Shown here: piece after piece, positions 1-8,656 of the stretch
How positions within the stretch are numbered: the first letter of the stretch is position 1
Layout: each line of letters begins with the position of its first letter
Assembly (NCBI GenBank): GCA_024280375.1
Contig: JAJRQF010000085.1
Coordinates: 1-52,818 of the forward strand
Origin: Alphaproteobacteria bacterium
GTDB lineage: Bacteria > Pseudomonadota > Alphaproteobacteria > Rhizobiales > Rhizobiaceae
Direction: 5' to 3'
Length of the DNA stretch: 52,818 bases
Translations under genes and position numbers: made by a program
Notes under the pieces: generated by a model
Database searches by the model: none
Told to the model about the DNA's origin: nothing
The model's input: the letters and a program-made list of their open reading frames with translations, nothing else

Positions 1-1
1 G

Positions 2-142
2 AATTCAAAAAAGTTTCAGTTTGACGTGGTGGCTGCAATGAAATTTTCCAATCAACTGCTGCATTATCTCGCCAGTTCCGGTTCGGAATTTGCGCCCGAA
101 AACCCAAAGGGCGATGCGGAGAAAGACAAGCTGTTTAATTAA
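2..142 (+). CDS. 3' end of an unidentified gene, truncated by the window edge
   Basis: An open frame runs from base 2 to a TAA stop at 140-142 and encodes about 46 residues ending in GDAEKDKLFN. The piece contains a hydrophobic/aromatic helix-like stretch (FDVVAAMKFSNQLLHYL) and a polar tail. It has no start codon in the window, so it is the C-terminal end of a gene that begins to the left. I do not recognise the family. It converges with moaE, with about 30 bases between the two stops. Coding is inferred from the open frame reaching the edge and the sensible composition of the translation. Confidence 0.45.
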   Translation, partial: NSKKFQFDVVAAMKFSNQLLHYLASSGSEFAPENPKGDAEKDKLFN

Positions 143-171
143 TTTTGAGGCTTTGAGTAACCGCCCGCCTC

Positions 172-636
172 TTATTCCCAGCGCTTTAATGCCTCATCGT
201 CAGCATCCTTGGCCGAAACCCATTCGCCAGATGAGCCATCAATAAGGTGTTCTTTTTTCCAGAATGGCGCGCGGGTTTTAAGATAGTCCATCAGGTATGA
301 CGCGCCATCAAATGCCGCTTGCCGATGAGGTGATGCTGCAACCACCAAAACAATATTTTCGCCCGGTGCAATTTTACCATAGCGATGAATGACCCGCAGC
401 CCGGTCAAGGGCCAGCGGGCGCAGGCCTGTTCGGCAATGCGCAATATTTCCGCCTCTGCCATGCCGGGATAATGTTCAAGTTCAAGTGCAGCAAGTGTGC
501 CGCCTTCATCGCGGCAAAGGCCTGAAAATGTAACCACCGCGCCCACGTCGTTTCGGCCATCGCTAAGGGCTGAAATTTCGGTGTTGACGTCAAAATCTTC
601 GGCCTGAATGCGCACATTGGAAACAGCATTTGCCAT
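172..636 (-). CDS. moaE: molybdopterin synthase catalytic (large) subunit MoaE
   Basis: This is the large subunit of molybdopterin synthase. It transfers sulfur from the MoaD C-terminal thiocarboxylate to cyclic pyranopterin monophosphate to form molybdopterin in the cytoplasm. The 154-residue length fits the family. The conserved blocks LELEHYPGMAEAEI, HRYGKIAPGE and FWKKEH are visible, with K120 and K127 in the positions of the catalytic lysines of E. coli MoaE (K119, K126). It lies three bases downstream of moaD on the same strand, as expected for a co-translated subunit pair. A molybdopterin-dependent oxidoreductase at 8657-10774 is a possible consumer of the cofactor (inference). Confidence 0.95.
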   Translation of the reverse strand: MANAVSNVRIQAEDFDVNTEISALSDGRNDVGAVVTFSGLCRDEGGTLAALELEHYPGMAEAEILRIAEQACARWPLTGLRVIHRYGKIAPGENIVLVVAASPHRQAAFDGASYLMDYLKTRAPFWKKEHLIDGSSGEWVSAKDADDEALKRWE

Positions 637-639
637 TAA

Positions 640-891
640 TCAGCCACCGGTCATTGGTGGAAATAGGGCAATCTCGCGCGCATCCCCCAACAGTTCATCA
701 TAATTTTTGTGTTCCTGATCAACCGCAACCCGCACAATTTCAGGAACCTCCAATATGGCTTCAAATTCTTCACCGCGAGTTTTCAACCAGTCAAGAAATT
801 CACCAACGGTCTTGATTTCAGCTGGCAGTTCGACCATTTCTTCGCCCATGCCAAGACGTTCGCGTATCCACGAAAAATAGAGAAGTTTCAT
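640..891 (-). CDS. moaD: molybdopterin synthase sulfur-carrier subunit MoaD
   Basis: This is the ubiquitin-like sulfur carrier of molybdopterin synthase, 83 residues, ending in the diagnostic Gly-Gly (FPPMTGG). The terminal glycine is adenylated by MoeB and thiocarboxylated before sulfur is passed to the pathway intermediate in MoaE. The beta-grasp fold is suggested by the N-terminal KLLYFSWIRERLG and the DVxxALFPP-like end. It sits between pgsA (stop 4 bases upstream) and moaE, so pgsA-moaD-moaE probably form one transcript, an order familiar from Rhizobiales. Confidence 0.95.
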   Translation of the reverse strand: MKLLYFSWIRERLGMGEEMVELPAEIKTVGEFLDWLKTRGEEFEAILEVPEIVRVAVDQEHKNYDELLGDAREIALFPPMTGG

Positions 892-895
892 ATTA

Positions 896-1504
896 TCAGT
901 CCTCTACAACATGCTTTAACCCGGCGCGGAAATAATCCCACCCCGTATACAATGTAATGATAGCAGCAATCCACAACAAGGTCAGCCCGATCAATGTCGT
1001 ATTCGGAATGTATATATCGCCCGCAGGCCCGGCAAGCAGGAATCCAATAGAGACCATTTGCACGGTGGTTTTCCATTTTGCCAATTGGGTAACTGGCACA
1101 CTGACTTTTAGTTCTGCAAGATACTCCCGCAAGCCCGAAACCAGAATTTCCCGACTAAGAATAACAAGCGCCGCCCAGGTGGCCCAGCCAGCAATTGTAC
1201 CGTCGGCAGCAAGCAATAACAGGCAGGCTGAAACCAGCAGTTTGTCTGCGATCGGATCCAGCATTTTACCAATCGGTGACGTTTGCTCCCATATACGGGC
1301 AAGATAACCATCAAAGAAATCCGTGATACTGGCAACAACAAAAATACTCAGCGCCAACCATCGGGCGAAATTGCTGCTTTCCAGCCGGCCTTCGAAATAA
1401 AAGCACAATACAATCAGCGGCACCGATAGAATTCGACCATAGGTCAACAGGTTGGGAATATTCCACAATTCCTTAGCCGCCATTTTTCTGTGTGTGTTGC
1501 TCAT
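896..1504 (-). CDS. pgsA: CDP-diacylglycerol--glycerol-3-phosphate 3-phosphatidyltransferase
   Basis: PgsA makes phosphatidylglycerol phosphate from CDP-diacylglycerol and glycerol 3-phosphate in the inner membrane. The CDP-alcohol phosphotransferase signature D-x2-DG-x2-AR-x8-G-x3-D-x3-D is complete (DFFDGYLARI followed by GKMLDPIADK). Several hydrophobic segments are present, and the N-terminal WNIPNLLTYGRI is the usual start of this family. The frame opens at 1540; I place the start at MSNTHRK (1504), although M at 1483 is also possible. It is divergent from dgkA, so two phospholipid genes share this intergenic region. It heads the probable pgsA-moaD-moaE transcript. Confidence 0.92.
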   Translation of the reverse strand: MSNTHRKMAAKELWNIPNLLTYGRILSVPLIVLCFYFEGRLESSNFARWLALSIFVVASITDFFDGYLARIWEQTSPIGKMLDPIADKLLVSACLLLLAADGTIAGWATWAALVILSREILVSGLREYLAELKVSVPVTQLAKWKTTVQMVSIGFLLAGPAGDIYIPNTTLIGLTLLWIAAIITLYTGWDYFRAGLKHVVED

Positions 1505-1611
1505 ATATAGACCTAAACGCCAAAGTGCTGGAAACTTCAACCGGTTCTTTGCAAATTAATCAATTTCTCAAACATTTGTGCGAATTAGTGTGCTGGCAAA
1601 GGAGTTTGTTG

Positions 1612-1983
1612 ATGAGTATCGTGGGATTAAAGCACATTTTCAATGCGACCCAATATTCGATGGCGGGTTTGATCGTGCTACTGCGCGAACAGGCAGCCCG
1701 GCTTGAGGTTGGAATGTTTTTGGGCAGTTTGGTGGTTTTAATGCTGCTTGGCGGTCGGTTTTCCGATTACCTCGTCGTCGTTTTGATATTTTGCGTTACA
1801 TTGTCGGTTGAGGCCACCAATACTGCAATAGAATCGCTGGTTGATCATTTGTCACCTGAAAAATCAGATTTTGCCAGAGATACCAAAGATCTGGGGTCAA
1901 CCTCGGTATTCTTCCTTCTGGTTGCCAACGGACTGTTTTTATCTGCCGTATTTGCCCGGTTCATGGGCTGGGTTAGTTGGTAG
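1612..1983 (+). CDS. dgkA: diacylglycerol kinase (prokaryotic DgkA family)
   Basis: This is a small integral membrane kinase of 123 residues that phosphorylates diacylglycerol to phosphatidic acid. The family signature E-A-x-N-T-A-I-E-x2-V-D is present as EATNTAIESLVD, and three hydrophobic helices can be seen. The frame is open from 1492, but the ATG at 1612 is preceded by an AAAGGAG ribosome-binding site (about 1597-1603), which decides the start. The last 38 bases of the gene (1945-1982) are duplicated at 2154-2191 on the far side of an intergenic repeat, so the downstream copy is a non-coding echo of the C-terminus. Confidence 0.9.
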   Translation: MSIVGLKHIFNATQYSMAGLIVLLREQAARLEVGMFLGSLVVLMLLGGRFSDYLVVVLIFCVTLSVEATNTAIESLVDHLSPEKSDFARDTKDLGSTSVFFLLVANGLFLSAVFARFMGWVSW

Positions 1984-2191
1984 AGTAAATAGTGTTATTC
2001 TTTGAGAGAAACTCCGGCCTCGAAGAGAGGCCCGGCACCATTGTGCCGCGCCCGCGCAGGCTGGTGTTTTCTCAAGTTGAACGTTGAGCATCGCGAAGCG
2101 CAAAACTTGAGTACCAAAATTACACCTAACAGCCGTGAGCGAAGGAGTAGAGCGCCGTCTTTGCCCGGTTCATGGGCTGGGTTAGTTGGTA
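1945..2191 (+). repeat. 38-bp direct repeat: dgkA 3' end and its duplicate
   Basis: Bases 1945-1982, the end of dgkA up to its stop, recur at 2154-2191 with one mismatch (position 1950 versus 2159). The offset is 209 bases. R1 copy A lies between the two. The second copy abuts the hairpin AGGGTC/GACCCT at 2198-2211, which overlaps the uvrC stop. The arrangement looks like a target duplication or a slippage/recombination product linked to gain of the R1 element. Confidence 0.85.
2003..2154. repeat. dispersed intergenic repeat R1, copy A (with inserted R2 module)
   Basis: This copy has core hairpin CGGCAC-CATT-GTGCCG at 2033-2048 and the family 3-prime core AGCCGTGAGCGAA at 2131-2143. Between them is an R2 module with arms CTCAAGTT and AACTTGAG. 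It lies between the convergent dgkA and uvrC genes, where it could act as a bidirectional terminator (inference). Confidence 0.8.
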
Positions 2192-2208
2192 AGACTAGGG
2201 TCCAGACC

Positions 2209-4206
2209 CTAACTATTATCACCGCCATCGTGGAAAAAATTATAGATTGCCTGAGCCATTTGTGCAGAAACACCATCAACCGCCTTTAAATCTTCAATGC
2301 CCGCACGGCTGGTTGCCTTTGCGGAGCCAAAGTGGTTGAGAATCGCCCGCTTTCGCGCCGGGCCGATGCCGGCAATCTCATCCAGCGGGTTTTTGATCAT
2401 TTCTTTTTTGCGTCTGGCGCGGTGGGTGCCAATGGCAAAGCGATGCGCCTCGTCGCGCAATCGTTGGATATGGTAAAGCACCGGATCGCGTATTGGCAGC
2501 GAAAATGATTTCCGATCGGGAATGAAAAACCGCTCACGACCGGCATCACGGTCCGGCCCCTTTGCAATACCAACCAGCGGCACATCATCTTCCAGCCCCA
2601 GTTCTTTCATCACCCCGCGAACGGCGTTTAACTGGCCCAAGCCACCGTCAATCAGCACAAGGTCAGGCCAGGGTACAAAGCTGTCGTCATCGCCATCTAC
2701 CAGCTCGGATTTCTTGCCGCGCTCCTTCAAAAGTCTTGAAAACCGTCGGGTCATGACCTCGCGCATCATGCCATAATCATCGCCAGGCACTATGTCTTTC
2801 GATTTGATGTTGAACTTGCGGTACTGGTTTTTAACAAAGCCCTCGGGGCCTGCCACAATCATCGCGCCCACCGCATTGGTGCCCATAATGTGCGAGTTGT
2901 CATAAACCTCCACCCGCTTTGGCGGCGCCTCAAGGTCAAACGCCTCGGCCATACCGGCCATCAGTTTTTCGTGGGATGCGGTTTCTGCAAGTTTGCGCCC
3001 AAGCGCCTCGCGAGCATTGGTTTGCACATGATCGACCAGCTCACGCTTTTCGCCGCGCTGCGGTTTGGAAACCTGAACCCGCCGGTTGGCGCGGATAGAC
3101 AAAGCTTCCTGCAACAAATCCTGATCTTCAATCTCGTGGGAGATCAAAACCAGCTTTGGCACCGGCTTATCGTCGTAGAATTGTCCCAGAAATGCACCAA
3201 GAATTTCCTCCGGTTCAAAACTTTTATCAGCCCGGGGGAAATAGGCCCGGTTGCCCCAGTTTTGCCCGGTGCGGAAAAAGAACACCTGAATACAACTTTG
3301 CCCGCCCTCCTGGTGCAGGGCGAAAATATCGGCCTCATCCACATGTTGCGGATTAATACCCTGATGCGATTGCACATGCGAAAGCGAGCTTAACCGGTCG
3401 CGATATACGGCCGCCTGTTCAAAATCCATCCGTTCCGACGCAATTTGCATCCGCTCCGCCAGATGCGTTTTTATTTTCTGGCTTTTACCGGTTAAAAAGT
3501 CATGCGCTTCCTGCACCAGCTTGCCGTAATCCTCCAGCGAGATTTCGCCAGTGCAAGGGGCAGCACATCGTTTGATCTGGTGTTGCAGGCAGGGACGCGA
3601 GCGACCCTGATAAAAACTATCGGTGCAGGTGCGCAACAAAAAAACCTTTTGCAGGGTGCTGATTGTATCATTCACCGCCCCGGCTGAAGCAAAGGGGCCA
3701 AAATATTTGCCCTTGCTGGTGCGTGCGCCCCGGTGTTTAAACAAGCCTGCGGCCTCATGGTCGCCACTGACCAGAATATAGGGAAACGATTTATCATCGC
3801 GTAGTAATACATTAAATCGCGGCCGTAACCGTTTGACAAGGTTGGCTTCCAGCAGTAGCGCCTCGGTTTCCGTATGGGTGGTGATGAACTCCATCGAAGC
3901 GGTTTCGCTGATCATCCGGGCAATACGGTTGGTGTGCCCGGTGGCGCGCGAATAGGAGGTAACGCGGTTTTTCAAATTGCGCGCCTTGCCCACATAAAGC
4001 ATGTCGCCAGATTTGCTTAGCATGCGGTAAACGCCGGGCGCGCCGGGCAGGCGCTTGACGAATTCCGCGATCACCTCAGCCCCGGTTTTTACCTCCACGC
4101 CATCCGTTCCGGCATTGGCGGTTTCTTCCCAGACAATATTTTTCGTCAACGCCTTCAGGTCCGGGCGGCGGGGGGATGCAGGTGATGATTCGTCGGGGTT
4201 GGACAT
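2209..4206 (-). CDS. uvrC: UvrABC system protein C (excinuclease subunit)
   Basis: UvrC makes both incisions around bulky DNA lesions after damage recognition by UvrA and UvrB. The 665-residue protein shows the GIY-YIG nuclease near residues 56-80 ([19 protein letters not shown]), a UVR helix-hairpin motif that binds UvrB ([15 protein letters not shown]), the C-terminal RNase H-like nuclease ([31 protein letters not shown]), and terminal helix-hairpin-helix motifs ([20 protein letters not shown]). An N-terminal extension of about 45 residues precedes the first domain. It is followed at 209 bases by the R1 copy A region and converges on dgkA. Confidence 0.97.
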   Translation of the reverse strand: MSNPDESSPASPRRPDLKALTKNIVWEETANAGTDGVEVKTGAEVIAEFVKRLPGAPGVYRMLSKSGDMLYVGKARNLKNRVTSYSRATGHTNRIARMISETASMEFITTHTETEALLLEANLVKRLRPRFNVLLRDDKSFPYILVSGDHEAAGLFKHRGARTSKGKYFGPFASAGAVNDTISTLQKVFLLRTCTDSFYQGRSRPCLQHQIKRCAAPCTGEISLEDYGKLVQEAHDFLTGKSQKIKTHLAERMQIASERMDFEQAAVYRDRLSSLSHVQSHQGINPQHVDEADIFALHQEGGQSCIQVFFFRTGQNWGNRAYFPRADKSFEPEEILGAFLGQFYDDKPVPKLVLISHEIEDQDLLQEALSIRANRRVQVSKPQRGEKRELVDHVQTNAREALGRKLAETASHEKLMAGMAEAFDLEAPPKRVEVYDNSHIMGTNAVGAMIVAGPEGFVKNQYRKFNIKSKDIVPGDDYGMMREVMTRRFSRLLKERGKKSELVDGDDDSFVPWPDLVLIDGGLGQLNAVRGVMKELGLEDDVPLVGIAKGPDRDAGRERFFIPDRKSFSLPIRDPVLYHIQRLRDEAHRFAIGTHRARRKKEMIKNPLDEIAGIGPARKRAILNHFGSAKATSRAGIEDLKAVDGVSAQMAQAIYNFFHDGGDNS

Positions 4207-4242
4207 GCGGCGTTTATAGCAGAAGGATTGTTCAAATCGAAC

Positions 4243-5007
4243 TCATTCCACCACACCCACCACATCAGGCGCTTCCCAGAAAAGGTGCTGGCCGCCATCT
4301 GTTGCAATCATTTGCCCGGTAATCGAGGGCGTATTGTCAAAATAGCGAATGGTTTCGCCAAAAGAGGCAAGTGTTGGCCCGCGCTTTAGCGGTAAAAGGG
4401 CGATTTGCTCGGCAAAATTTTCTTCCGTCTGGCGGACGTTTTTTAAGGTCGGGCCGGGGCCAATGGCATTGACCCGAATACGCGGCGCAAGCGCCTGCGC
4501 CATGGTGCGGGTGGCGGTCCAAAGTGCGGTTTTTGACAATGTGTAGGAAAAGAACAGCGGATTAAGCCGCAAAACCCGCTGGTCAATAATATTGACGATC
4601 AAGCCCTGGTGGCGTCCGTTATTTTGTGCCGCAAAGGCTTCACTTAAAAATACCGGGGCTTTCAGGTGAACATCAAAATGCGCATCCCATCTCTTGTGGT
4701 CAAGTTCACCAATATCATCGTTTTCGAACACCGAAGCGTTATTGACCAAAACACCTATCGGCCCCAGTTTTTCCACCGCCTGCGGAATTAAGCCTGCAAC
4801 CTCATCCATATTGGTGAGGTCCGCCTGCACAACGCCGGCGCGCCCGCCGTTCTGGGTAATTTTGGCGGCGAGTTCCTCGGCCTCACGGGTTGAATTGTGG
4901 CAGTGAATGGCCACGCCATAGCCGTTGGCCGCGAGGTTTTCGACAATCGCACGGCCTATTCGTTTTGCACCACCGGTGACAAGAACGCATTTATCCAGAT
5001 TTTCCAA
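4243..5007 (-). CDS. short-chain dehydrogenase/reductase, pteridine-reductase-like
   Basis: This is a 254-residue NAD(P)H-dependent oxidoreductase of the SDR superfamily. The nucleotide-binding motif is TGGAKRIG near residue 11, the NNAS motif follows at about residue 90, and the catalytic YTLSK (Tyr-x3-Lys) is present. The TGGAKRIGRAI start resembles pteridine reductases and FolM-type dihydromonapterin reductases, so a role in pterin or folate metabolism is possible but not shown. An active-site serine before the Tyr is not obvious: the position is in VNIIDQRV, as in several FolM-like members. It lies 37 bases upstream of uvrC on the same strand, an association seen in Rhizobiales. Confidence 0.85.
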   Translation of the reverse strand: MENLDKCVLVTGGAKRIGRAIVENLAANGYGVAIHCHNSTREAEELAAKITQNGGRAGVVQADLTNMDEVAGLIPQAVEKLGPIGVLVNNASVFENDDIGELDHKRWDAHFDVHLKAPVFLSEAFAAQNNGRHQGLIVNIIDQRVLRLNPLFFSYTLSKTALWTATRTMAQALAPRIRVNAIGPGPTLKNVRQTEENFAEQIALLPLKRGPTLASFGETIRYFDNTPSITGQMIATDGGQHLFWEAPDVVGVVE

Positions 5008-5048
5008 ATTTCCCTCAAACTATCTATTTGCCGGGCGTTGGCCCCAAT

Positions 5049-5645
5049 TTAAACTTGCGGTTTTAGCTCATCATAATCTGCAAATTTTTTCGCGAAATCT
5101 GACTGCCATTTTACCAGATTTTCGCGGGCCCCTTGCCATTTGCCCTCATAGCGCAAATCAAGATAGCCCAGCAATCCGGCAAGTGCAAAATGCCCGGCAT
5201 AAAGCTCGCCCGAAAGTGAAGGGCAATTATTGTTCAAATGGTCGAGCCCACGGCTAACTTTGCTCCATTGGCGGTCAACCCACGGCTGGTGGATTTTTTC
5301 CTCCGGCCGCAGGCGCAATTCGTATTGGCCGGCAACCGCGCAATCGGAAAGCCCGTCCGCCAGCGATTCCAGCAGTTCTGCATCCAGCAGAGCTTCGCCA
5401 TTGGTAGGGAACAGTTTGCCACCTGATTTCCGGTCTATTTCGCGCATGATTACCTTGCTGTCATAGATACCACGGCCACTATCCAGAACAAGGCAGGGAA
5501 TTTTGCCAAGCGGGTTGGCTTCCAGCAATTCGTCCTGCTGGTTTGCCGCATCAACTTGAACATAATCAAGCGAAACGCCAATATGGCGTGCGGCCATGCG
5601 AACTTTGGCAACAAAGGGCGATGCCGGTGAAAAGAGCAGTTTCAT
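5049..5645 (-). CDS. glutathione S-transferase family protein
   Basis: This protein of 198 residues has an N-terminal thioredoxin-like domain (MKLLFSPASPFVAKVRM with the probable catalytic Ser/Thr region, then NPLGKIPCLVLD with the cis-proline, then GIYDSKVIMREID) and an all-helical C-terminal domain. The frame opens at 5660, but the ATG at 5645 has TTGGAAAC just upstream and matches the usual beginning of the family. The likely role is glutathione-dependent conjugation or reduction in the cytosol; the substrate is unknown. It is followed by the SDR gene on the same strand. Confidence 0.9.
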   Translation of the reverse strand: MKLLFSPASPFVAKVRMAARHIGVSLDYVQVDAANQQDELLEANPLGKIPCLVLDSGRGIYDSKVIMREIDRKSGGKLFPTNGEALLDAELLESLADGLSDCAVAGQYELRLRPEEKIHQPWVDRQWSKVSRGLDHLNNNCPSLSGELYAGHFALAGLLGYLDLRYEGKWQGARENLVKWQSDFAKKFADYDELKPQV

Positions 5646-5668
5646 AGTGTTTCCAATCAATTGCCAAA

Positions 5669-6202
5669 TCAGTTTGCTGAATAGATTTGTATCCAGTCTT
5701 TGACATTCTTACCAGTTGCACAGGATTTGCGGTAGCTGAATTCCAGCATCTTCACCGTAAAGTCATTCCATTTCCAGCGCCCGTAAGTGCCACAGGCTCC
5801 GCCCCAGCGGCTTAGCGTTTTATGGATAATTTCGCCGGTTTCAGCGTTGAGCTTAACCCCGCGCAGAATATCGGTGCCAACCCAGCCAAGTTGTGGCGTA
5901 AACAGCGAGAATAATAGTGGGCGGATGCCACCAATTTCACCGGTTTCAAACAGATAGACCCGAAAGGTTACATCATCGTGGCTGCTGGACGTGCAGGGCA
6001 GGGCATAGAGCCTCGCCACATTTGATAAAACAGCAATAATTGGTTTGGGGCCTTTGATGGTTTCCATCGCCTCGCAGTCGCTGGTGCGATAATGGGTGTC
6101 CAACAGCATATTGGGCAGCGGTTCTTCTGCCCGCAACGGCAAGAATGAAAACAGCAATCCGCCCAGCGCTAATCCAACGCGCAAAAATGATTTTTTATTC
6201 AT
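5669..6202 (-). CDS. secreted DUF1176-like protein
   Basis: This is a 177-residue protein with a clear signal peptide (MNKKSFLRVGLALGGLLFSFLPLRA, cleavage before EEP). The pattern of the C-terminal half (RWGGACGTYGRWKWNDF, then FSYRKSCATG, then WIQIY) resembles the end of DUF1176 proteins, where a GDCG-type loop, a W-x-W strand, a Cys and a final Trp are conserved. Its four cysteines could form two periplasmic disulfides. The start ATG overlaps the stop of the RNase T2 gene by four bases (ATGA), so the two are translationally coupled. Function is not known. Confidence 0.7.
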   Translation of the reverse strand: MNKKSFLRVGLALGGLLFSFLPLRAEEPLPNMLLDTHYRTSDCEAMETIKGPKPIIAVLSNVARLYALPCTSSSHDDVTFRVYLFETGEIGGIRPLLFSLFTPQLGWVGTDILRGVKLNAETGEIIHKTLSRWGGACGTYGRWKWNDFTVKMLEFSYRKSCATGKNVKDWIQIYSAN

Positions 6203-6969
6203 CGGCTGGCCCTTACCGGTGGCATGATAATTTTTTGTTTGCGACAGGATTGCCGATCGACTTCCTTGCAGGCGCGGAACTCAAGTGATTTTGAAAAACA
6301 GATACGCACCTCTTTCAAACGCCGTTTGCCGCAGGTAACGGCAATTGCATTATCCGCCAGACCTGAATTTTCGCTCTGAAACGCCCGCTCAACCTCGGCT
6401 GGAGAAACAGTCAGATATTTGTTGTTCAGCCGATATTCGGCCGGAAATTTGATTTTCTTATAGGCGCTGCGCAATTTGGTAAAATATTCGTCCTGTTTCA
6501 GGCCAGAGCAGGTGCCGTGTTTTTTCCATTGATGCCGGATTAAGCCCTGTCCCGGCATGATGTCGAGCATGGAATTTGCCAACTGACCTGGAACATTTTC
6601 GTTATCCCGGTCACAAAACGAAGGCCAGCCTTTTTCATGTTGCGGCCAAAGCCCGTGCACAACAAAAGAGAAAAACCGTTTGCCACCACACTGAAAACCT
6701 GCGCGGTCTTTTTTGGTGGCACAAAAACTCGGCGACCAGGAAAGCGCCAGCACGTAAAAATCAAAGCCGGTTTCAGAATTTGAAACTTTGCCGGTCTTGC
6801 GCAACAATGGTTTAAGTGGGCCGGGGGGCCGCTCGGTTGATTGTCTGTTTGGCGATGTCTGCGAATTGCCCTCAAACAGGCGGTTTGGATTGTACCAGAT
6901 CCAAATTGCACCCGCGATCACCAGTAAAATTTGACCCCATCGCAGGAATTTTGGTGGTATCTTGAACAA
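6199..6969 (-). CDS. ribonuclease T2 family protein
   Basis: This is a secreted or membrane-anchored acid-type endoribonuclease of 256 residues. Both catalytic active-site segments are present: CAS-I as VVHGLWPQ near residues 103-110 and CAS-II as HQWKKHGTC near 146-154, supplying the two catalytic histidines. A hydrophobic segment at residues 10-25 (WGQILLVIAGAIWIWY) serves as a signal anchor. Cys residues flanking both motifs are those that form family disulfides. It lies between two other exported cysteine-containing proteins on the same strand, so the three probably form one periplasmic operon, perhaps for RNA scavenging (inference). Confidence 0.93.
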   Translation of the reverse strand: MFKIPPKFLRWGQILLVIAGAIWIWYNPNRLFEGNSQTSPNRQSTERPPGPLKPLLRKTGKVSNSETGFDFYVLALSWSPSFCATKKDRAGFQCGGKRFFSFVVHGLWPQHEKGWPSFCDRDNENVPGQLANSMLDIMPGQGLIRHQWKKHGTCSGLKQDEYFTKLRSAYKKIKFPAEYRLNNKYLTVSPAEVERAFQSENSGLADNAIAVTCGKRRLKEVRICFSKSLEFRACKEVDRQSCRKQKIIMPPVRASR

Positions 6970-6985
6970 GCGGATTTTCCGTTAC

Positions 6986-7393
6986 CTAGCGGCGCAATAC
7001 GCGGCATGAACCGCCATAGACCATCCAGCGATCCTGGCCCGGAATGCAAAATTCAACATTCCAGCCGATGCTGGCAAAGCCCACCCTTTGTTCAATCAGA
7101 TAATGAACCGTTGGATGGCGACCATTGGAAAGTTCCGCATGTGCCCTGCAATATCGGCGGTTGATTTGCCGCTCTCCACCGGCAAGGGTTTGTCGCTCGC
7201 GCGCACCGGAGATGTTTTCCAACTCAAGCCCCGTGTTTTTGTTGCGAATTTCAGCCCGGTTAAAATGCTCAACAATCTCATGCAAAACCTTGGCATCACC
7301 GCATTGCGGAAAGGACTCAATACCGCCTGCCTGAGCAGAATATGTGCCAGCTAAAATGACTGTGGATGATAGAAGCGCAATCAAAAATTTCAT
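6986..7393 (-). CDS. small secreted cysteine-containing protein, unknown function
   Basis: This 135-residue protein begins with a signal peptide (MKFLIALLSSTVILAGTYSAQAGG) and has four cysteines in the mature part (PQCGD, RRYCRAH, EFCIPG, GSCRVLR). I recognise it only as a conserved exported protein type of Rhizobiales. No catalytic motif is apparent. It lies 16 bases upstream of the RNase T2 gene and is probably first in that operon. Confidence 0.75.
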   Translation of the reverse strand: MKFLIALLSSTVILAGTYSAQAGGIESFPQCGDAKVLHEIVEHFNRAEIRNKNTGLELENISGARERQTLAGGERQINRRYCRAHAELSNGRHPTVHYLIEQRVGFASIGWNVEFCIPGQDRWMVYGGSCRVLRR

Positions 7394-7741
7394 GGGGTAG
7401 AATATCCGTAATTAATGCGACCGATTCACATGTTGCGCGAGGGTATCATTCAATTTGTCTATGGGGAACCCTCGCAAAGTTCAAATCGCACGTGTTCACG
7501 CGCAAGATTTGAACCATCAAGCAAAGCAATCGCACGTGTTTAAATTCAAGTCGCACGTAGAGCGAAGCGATGCGCGTGTTATAGCGAGAAAATTCGAGCC
7601 GCCGCCAATGCGGCGCACCCTTGTAGGCCCAATGCGCAGCATTGGAATAGCCGTGAAAGTAAATTCAAGTCGCACGTAGAGCGAAGCGATGCGCAAGACT
7701 TAAGCATATAACTACGCAAGATTTGAACCACTTCAAAGCAT
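7394..7741. repeat. gap filled with R2 palindromes and an R1 remnant
   Basis: No gene is supported in these 348 bases. They hold at least three R2 units. One is a perfect palindrome, TTCAAATC (7480-7487) with GATTTGAA (7506-7513). Two copies share TTCAAGTCGCACGTAGAGCG (near 7553 and from 7664). Between them, 7594-7660 is a degenerate R1 core (CCGC-CAAT-GCGG hairpin, then TAGGC, then GCCGTGA). The ORF across 7455-7679 is a by-product of the repeats. Confidence 0.8.
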
Positions 7742-8590
7742 CTATTCGCCGTTTAGCCAGTCCAGTTTATATCCGCTGCCAATGCCCTGATGCATCAGTT
7801 TGGCTAGCCACGGCATCAGCCGGGATAATTCCTCATAAAGGGTGTAGGGCGGATTGACGATGATCAACCCGCAGCCATTCAACCCGCTATCACTGGCCGG
7901 TCGGCGGATATGCAGTTCAACCCGAAGCGTTTTTGCAATATCGAGCTGCTTGATATTAGTGGCAAAGTCTTCGGTGGTTCGGTGGTGTTTGACCGGATAC
8001 CACAGGCAATAGGTTCCGGTGGCCCACTTTTTATGTGCCTCAGCAAGCCCCTGTTGCAATTTTTCAAATTCATCAGTCTCTTCAAAGGGCGGATCAACCA
8101 GCACCAGACCGCGTTTTTCTTTGGGTGGCAGATGACCACCAAGCGCCAGCCAGCCATCCAGCTCGTTTACCCGTACCTGATAGTCGCCAGCAAAAAGTTT
8201 GCGCAATTGCTCAACATCGCTCGGGTGCAGTTCTGTCAGCGAAAGCCTGTCCTGTTTTCGCAGCAATTTGCGGGCAATCAGCGGCGACCCCGGATAGAAG
8301 GATAGCAGTTTTTTATTCGCACTTATTTCCATCAATCCCAAGTAAGGGGCGAGCAGTTTGGAAATATCCTCAGGAATTTCAGCATTTAAAATTCGGCCAA
8401 TACCATCTCGCCATTCGCCGGTTTTCTCAGCCTCTTCACTGGTAAGGTCGTAGCGGCCGATTCCGGCGTGGGTATCCATCACCCGAAACGCCTTGTCTTT
8501 GCGTTGCAGGTGAATAATGATGCGGGAAAGAACGATGTGCTTGAGCACATCTGCAAAATTTCCCGCGTGATAGGCATGGCGATAGTTCAT
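7742..8590 (-). CDS. rlmJ: 23S rRNA (adenine(2030)-N6)-methyltransferase RlmJ
   Basis: This SAM-dependent methyltransferase modifies A2030 of 23S rRNA in E. coli. The RlmJ/ComJ family start MNYRHAYHAGNFADVLKH is at 8590. The upstream extension to 8629 is not supported, and the family normally starts exactly here. The SAM-binding block is DTHAGIGRYDL (residues about 39-49) and the catalytic N6-adenine motif is DPPFE near residue 166. Length is 282 residues. It is divergent from the molybdopterin oxidoreductase gene, with 66 bases between the two starts. Confidence 0.95.
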   Translation of the reverse strand: MNYRHAYHAGNFADVLKHIVLSRIIIHLQRKDKAFRVMDTHAGIGRYDLTSEEAEKTGEWRDGIGRILNAEIPEDISKLLAPYLGLMEISANKKLLSFYPGSPLIARKLLRKQDRLSLTELHPSDVEQLRKLFAGDYQVRVNELDGWLALGGHLPPKEKRGLVLVDPPFEETDEFEKLQQGLAEAHKKWATGTYCLWYPVKHHRTTEDFATNIKQLDIAKTLRVELHIRRPASDSGLNGCGLIIVNPPYTLYEELSRLMPWLAKLMHQGIGSGYKLDWLNGE

Positions 8591-8656
8591 AAACCCTCTC
8601 AACCATGCAGCATGAAGTTTCGCAACCAATAATCTTTAATCACAGGTATATTCTTG

